Positions 59,936 to 64,000 of a stretch of DNA of 64,000 nt are shown here, one piece after another. Origin of the DNA: Isoetes taiwanensis (Eukaryota > Streptophyta > Lycopodiopsida > Isoetales > Isoetaceae). The position numbers and the translations under genes are program-made. Positions within the stretch are counted from its first letter, which is position 1; each line of letters starts with the position of its first letter. The stretch spans positions 1,740,754 through 1,804,753 of the forward strand of contig JAJEKV010000051.1 of NCBI GenBank assembly GCA_021234155.1, in the 5' to 3' direction. A model generated the notes under the pieces. The model saw only the letters and a program-made list of their open reading frames with translations. It searched no databases and had not been told where the DNA came from.

Positions 59936-61651
59936 CTAGGCGTGACTAGGACCAGCTTGGTCTAATGCATCGTCGCCACCCCGCCAAGTTGAAGAATCCA
60001 ATCGATTCCAATTGTGGCCTCGCGGCACGAATTGGAGAGCAATGAAAACGCCTCGCATTGTGTCAAGTAGTTGGGCCATATCAAATTTTCGTGTTTTGTC
60101 CCTCATTGGCGACTCAACGCAATGTTTCAAATAGTCGCACATTCTCCGATGCTTGCCTTGCTGCTCCAAGTTTCCTATTGACTCAATGTAGGAGTGCTTA
60201 CTAGCAAAGTCAGCTAAGTAGTAGACAATGTACGCTGCCCCGTGTAAATCAAAGTCAACCCTTGCGAGCCTTCGCTCTTGAGCCACTACCAAAAAAAAAG
60301 ATCATCATGCATATATGGATGCCCCGCCCTTTCCATCTCAATTCTTTTCTTACCTTCGCCATCCATACCCTTTGTAATGCCATCGCTTTACCTCCACTCG
60401 CCTCGTGGATCAACCCGATTCACCCCAATCACAAATGCCAATGTATACGACACGAGGATTAATACATCCCTTCTCCTTTCCATAATCAAAATGGAGCAAT
60501 ATATTGCCCGGGATGCAAGTCCATATGCAAATATCTTTCTTGATGGAGCTTTAAGAGTCCCGCTACTGTGAATGACATTGCTAAGTCCCCAACCCTAGAG
60601 GCAACAAATAATTCTTTCTTTCTGCGCTCCTCAAGCAGCCTCAAGTCCGTCTCAACTCTGGGGACAGCTCCCAACTTCTTAAATGCAAGCTCTGCAAAGG
60701 CATTGGACCCATGACTTGTAAAGAAGGTTGCCAACGAACCTCCATTCCAAAAAGGGAAAATTAAGCCTTGTCTTTCTAGGCCGGTTGTGCTACCAATGCA
60801 ACAGATTATACACCCGTGCCTAACTTGCATTCCCTCTCCCTCATGTTCTTCAGCATAGCTTCCACTAACTTATTGGGTTCTGTACTATGCTGAAAATTAT
60901 TATGTTGAAGTTTTACACAATAAGGTTCATCCTTAATAAAACTAGACCCTAAAATATTGCACTTATACACTGCACCATATGAACCAGAACCCAAGTAGTC
61001 TACCATGGCAAACCAAGTAGTCTTGGCATCTGCTCTTCTACGAGCTTCCCACTCCCTATCTGTCTCACCAGGACGTTTGGCTTTTATGGTTTGCGCCAAC
61101 ACTTTCTTAACAAGATGGGGGGGTTGATGGGCCTCTTTCTTCAATTTTCTGTTGGTCCACGCCGCATTCCATGTGCTGGCTTTTTCTTTCAACTCTAGCC
61201 TCAAGCGATGACTACTCAAATTTGCAACTTCTGTGATCATATTGCCGGTAGTGCGGCTAATATTACCCACTATCCATGTATACCTCTCTTGCTCACTCTT
61301 TTCAGGCTCTAGCTCCATCATTCGAAGCTTAAAAGCCCTCTCGGCATCTTTTACCAGCCCTGCATGGTAGTCTAGCCATCCTTCCTCACTGCTAGTAATC
61401 AATTCCAAATCCTGAGCTGAGGCATTGCACAGCCGATTACACAACCAGTTCATGAAATCTGGTCTCAAAGTAGACCATGCTTGTTGTGGTCTACTTCTTT
61501 TTCTACGCGGCAGTGCTGCAGAAGATGACTCAGGTTGCAGCTCTGTAGCCTGTGTTTGAGACGCCAATGCCTCTACTGGTTGCGGCTCTATCTGAGACAC
61601 TAATGCCACATTTGGTTGCAAGTTAACTTCCGCTCTCTCTTCTGAAGTCAT
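59936..61651 (-). pseudogene. Kinase-like protein encoded in the hAT
   Basis: Start at 61,651. The first 281 codons are open: a basic stretch RRKRSRPQQAW, a helical region with WLDYHAGLVKDAERAFKLRM and NISRTTGNMITEVANLSSHR, then a kinase N-lobe, DYLGSGSYGAVYKCNI (glycine loop) and PYCVKL (candidate ATP Lys). After a frameshift near 60,815 the C-lobe follows: LLKLHQERYLHMDLHPGQYI (copy 1 reads GNILLHF here), then VDFDLHGAAYIVYYLADFAS and the end at 59,936. HMDLHPGN resembles HRDLKPEN with Met for Arg. No DFG is visible, so activity is uncertain. Frame breaks near 60,815, 60,490 and 60,300 may be real or artefactual. I do not recognise the N-terminal domain. Confidence 0.6.
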
Positions 61652-61689
61652 ACTTCTTGTTTTAAGGGATTGTCTAGCAGGCTAGCAAA

Positions 61690-62670
61690 ATGCGACTCCG
61701 CGATAATACGCAACTGACAACAGCAACACCTACAAGTCAAGCAAAGATAAAACTTTCAATTTAGTGCTTAGCACATGAGGGTAAATCAACTCACTTTAAC
61801 CAAAACAAAACACTAATTTTATGCTTCCTACACTAAGACCCTAACATGAGTATGTATGTGCAAGGCCAAGGATAGGGTAACAAATAAAAGGACCAAAACA
61901 CGATTTATGATCTATAGCCCAGCTACTTCCAAAATGCAAGGCTAGCAAGTTTTAAATGCATTGCACTTGTCCTAGGTCACGCTTTTTTCAAAAGACGAGA
62001 CCAATCGAATGCTTATCAAAACATACGCCCGCTCCTATATTAGTGTCGGACTTTCATCAACAACACCATCGAACTAGGGTGTGAATTGATAAAACATTCT
62101 CCTAACCCTTAATAAAAGTACAACGCACACCTTCGACACCGCTATGGACCAAGGCCAACAACTGCGTCAAAGCGAGGGTTATACTCTTACTAAAGGGAGA
62201 CCCTAGTTGCCTTAAGCTTACCACCCACCCTCGGCATGGCGCAAATAAATGCGGCAATACCGTGCAAGGGGCATGCCTATGCTCTTGGCAACACGCAACC
62301 CTAAAAAGCCCTCTCGGTTGTTGTTTAAGGGAAGGCAACCAATTTCTTTTCTTTTTGGTTTTTTTTTTTTTTTTTTTTACTCTTAAATTATTATTTGCTT
62401 AAATTATTATTATTATTTTTTTTAAAATAGGCCAAGCTCAAATTACGAACAAGGCACTCACCATCGCTCGCCCCCTTACGGGGGGCAACAAAGCGAGGGC
62501 CTAATCATGGACCTAACCTCGCCTACCTATCAAAAAACAACAAAAAAACCCTAAAAACTAAGAAAAACAAAAAAAAAAAAAAGGTTTTGGGTGGCAAATT
62601 GCAAGGTTGGGCGCAGGAAATACCTTGTTTGCGGCGCAAAAAATCAATCCGCTCCACCATGAATATATAA
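61690..62670. other. Non-coding part of the hAT between kinase gene and right end
   Basis: No frame is supported. It holds a T-rich tract (62,345-62,425) and an A-rich stretch (62,525-62,585). It lies 5' of the kinase-like gene and could hold its promoter. Confidence 0.4.
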
Positions 62671-62945
62671 AAAATTTCACAGACGCTGAAAACTTGGGCC
62701 ACAGACGCTGAAAACTTTTCAGCGTCTTGTGACGTGAAAACCAGCGACGCGAACATCGCCCGTTTCGCGTCACAGCGACGCCGAAATAGTTTCGAAGCGT
62801 CTCGCTGAAAAACTTTCGCCAGACGTGAACCGGAAGTTTTCGGGCGACGCTGAAAGTCGACCTGTGACTTTATACAAGAAAACTTTATTATTCAGTCGTC
62901 TGTAGTTTTTCACAGACGCTGGCTTTCGGCAGACGCCAAATTTTT
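62670..62945. repeat. Right subterminal repeat array of the hAT, copy 2
   Basis: Repeats such as CACAGACGCTGAAAACTT occur twice in tandem (about 62,677-62,720), with further CAGACG variants up to 62,935. They are the inverted counterpart of the left array. Confidence 0.75.
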
Positions 62946-63040
62946 TCCCCTTTTCCGGGCGAGGTTTTATATCGTTAAATCAATTATTTTATTAAAAAAT
63001 ACGTTTTTTTTTTTATACGTCCGAATTTTAATTTTGTAAC

Positions 63041-63064
63041 GATAGAACCTATCCCCGAATGGAA
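63041..63064. repeat. Right terminal inverted repeat and target-site duplication of the hAT
   Basis: GATAGAACCTATCCC (63,041-63,055), one C, then GAATGGAA (63,057-63,064). The expected end is CCTATCCCTG; the missing TG is a CTG context. The same 8 bp precede the left end at 33,976-33,983. Confidence 0.85.
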
Positions 63065-64000
63065 GCAATCACCTCAAGCTTTTTCATGGGTAGATGGGTG
63101 CCTGAGTAGTGGTGTGGGCCCCTCGTGAGCATGGGATTAACTGCCGTCGATAATTTGCCACCTTGACATGTGAGGCCTGCATCCCAAAGCTTGGCCATGA
63201 AGCAAGTATCCAAGCATCGCTTCAAGGCGTAGCGTTCCTTCGGTGTATGCACCGGGTCCACATCCGTGTGCCTCGCACATTCCATAGCGAGAACCACCGG
63301 GCTTGCTTGTCTTTCCAAAGCGGAGCTTTGAGTCGCCAAGGGCCATCGCCATGCCAAAGCAAGGTTGGGCAGCCGGGCTTCATCCATAGCCACCACCTTC
63401 GAAGTAAATAATGTGGACGTTCCAAATCCGGTAGCCCCTCAGAATGGAAGGAAGCCCGTCTTACGGAGCAAGATCCGATATGGGACCGTGGATTTCACTC
63501 CCAAGTTCCGGGCCAAGAAGGCCTTCAGCCTGCTCTAGATCGTTCCAAGTGGTGAGGGATATCACCGCCCCCACACTTCTGCCCCATAGAGGAGGATCCG
63601 CTTCAACCAAGGCCCCTGAACAAGTGTGCCTGGTGACCCCATGCATACTGACTACGCCTTGTGATTTGTTTTGCATTGCATACCTGGCTTTCCACCGCGG
63701 TGACCCGCAAACTGATGGATGCATCCCAATGTGTGGTAGTAGAAAACTCAATGCCCAAATACTTATAAGAGGAGCCACCTCCACTACCCGCCCCGGGTAA
63801 GTGAATGAGGGAAGGCGTGGGTGCGGGATGATGGGACCAGCAGCCTTGTCTTGGCCAAGTTAACTCTTATGTCGGTGAATTGGCGTAAAGTGTCCAAAGC
63901 ATCCGGTGGCGTTGCATGTCCTCCTGGGGTATATATGCGAGCAGTCAACATCATCGCGATATATGAGTTGCCGGATTATGTGGTGCATCGACCGAAGCCT
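63057..64000 (-). pseudogene. Second LINE, reverse transcriptase 3' half (5' side of the hAT insertion)
   Basis: Minus strand, entering from beyond the window edge. Broken frames show a polymerase box read as LIYRDDVDCS (63,940-63,970), then LRQFTDIRVNLAKTRLLVPS, LLYGAEVWGR, LKAFLARNLGVKSTVPYRIL and MVAMDEARLPNLALAWRWPL (63,396). These follow the usual order of a LINE reverse transcriptase and its C-terminal part. The frame reaches KKLEVIAS at the hAT site and resumes at 33,975 and 52,558. It has several stops and is dead. Confidence 0.75.

Larger units (their letters stand above)
44466..62940 (+). repeat. Unit 2 of the 18.5-kb direct tandem duplication
   Basis: Repeats 25,972-44,465 in the same order and orientation. 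Non-hAT parts match very closely, with mainly homopolymer-length differences. The hAT part differs more. Beyond about 62,940 the sequence continues into the true right end of the hAT and then the 5' part of the LINE, which unit 1 lacks. Confidence 0.95.
52567..63056 (+). mobile_element. hAT transposon, copy 2 (both ends present, about 10.5 kb)
   Basis: Left end CGAGGGATAGGTTCTATC (52,567 on) and right end GATAGAACCTATCCC (63,041-63,055) are inverted copies over about 15 bp. The right end is followed by GAATGGAA (63,057-63,064), the same 8 bp found before the left end of copy 1. Inside, left to right: subterminal repeats, transposase (+), palindrome array, RING-H2 gene (-), kinase-like gene (-), poly-T tract, subterminal repeats. 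At 10.5 kb it is long for a hAT. The two extra genes are the unusual part; they may be cargo or true element genes. Confidence 0.88.

Noticed and set aside
63049-63784. Several 60-118 codon frames on both strands at the right edge as independent genes
   Set aside because: The minus-strand ones are pieces of one broken LINE reverse transcriptase, and the plus-strand ones are antiparallel shadows.

Overview
This is a nuclear window from a large, transposon-rich land-plant genome. The evidence is one intact plant receptor kinase of the RPK2 type, decayed fragments of starch synthase III and a PLS-class PPR gene, a cytosolic-type tRNA-Ser(GCT), and LINE, SINE, TRIM and hAT elements. The bulky, decayed intergenic DNA suggests a gymnosperm, fern or lycophyte rather than a compact angiosperm. 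I cannot fix the lineage from the sequence alone.

Layout. 1-10,000: mostly gene-poor DNA with short tandem duplications and a few candidate minus-strand exons. 10,059-12,795: plus-strand wreckage of starch synthase III exons, then a PPR gene. 12,890-17,110: a minus-strand L1-type LINE whose reverse transcriptase frame is interrupted by about 17 GAATA repeats. 17,126-21,060: decayed coiled-coil reading frames of unknown origin. 21,425-21,952: a TRIM (miniature LTR retrotransposon). 24,199-27,759: the one convincing intact gene, RPK2-like, 1186 codons and uninterrupted. Downstream lie a tandem repeat, tRNA-Ser, a terminal-inverted-repeat element and a tRNA-derived SINE. Next comes a second LINE, into which a roughly 10.5-kb hAT element has inserted.

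The dominant structural fact is an 18.5-kb direct tandem duplication. Unit 1 is about 25,972-44,465 and unit 2 about 44,466-62,940. The left breakpoint is at codon 592 of RPK2; the right one is just inside the right end of the hAT. Unit 2 therefore starts with a 5'-truncated RPK2 copy (44,466-46,253) and carries a second tRNA-Ser, a second SINE and a second hAT. Only the second hAT (52,567-63,056) reaches its right terminal repeat. That terminus and the 8-bp target duplication GAATGGAA, shared with the left side, show that the hAT landed inside the coding frame of the LINE.

The hAT is the candidate novel system. Besides a BED/DUF659/hAT-C transposase on the plus strand, it carries on the minus strand a coiled-coil RING-H2 protein and an unusual kinase-like protein. 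It also carries an array of two alternating palindromic repeats and subterminal arrays related to CAGACGCTG.

Caution on sequence quality: the two units are nearly identical in RPK2 and in a 678-bp block of the transposase. Elsewhere in the hAT they differ at many places, mostly at CAG/CTG sites, and each unit is locally 'cleaner' than the other. That looks more like base-calling error at methylated CHG sites than evolution, so many hAT frameshifts may be artefacts.
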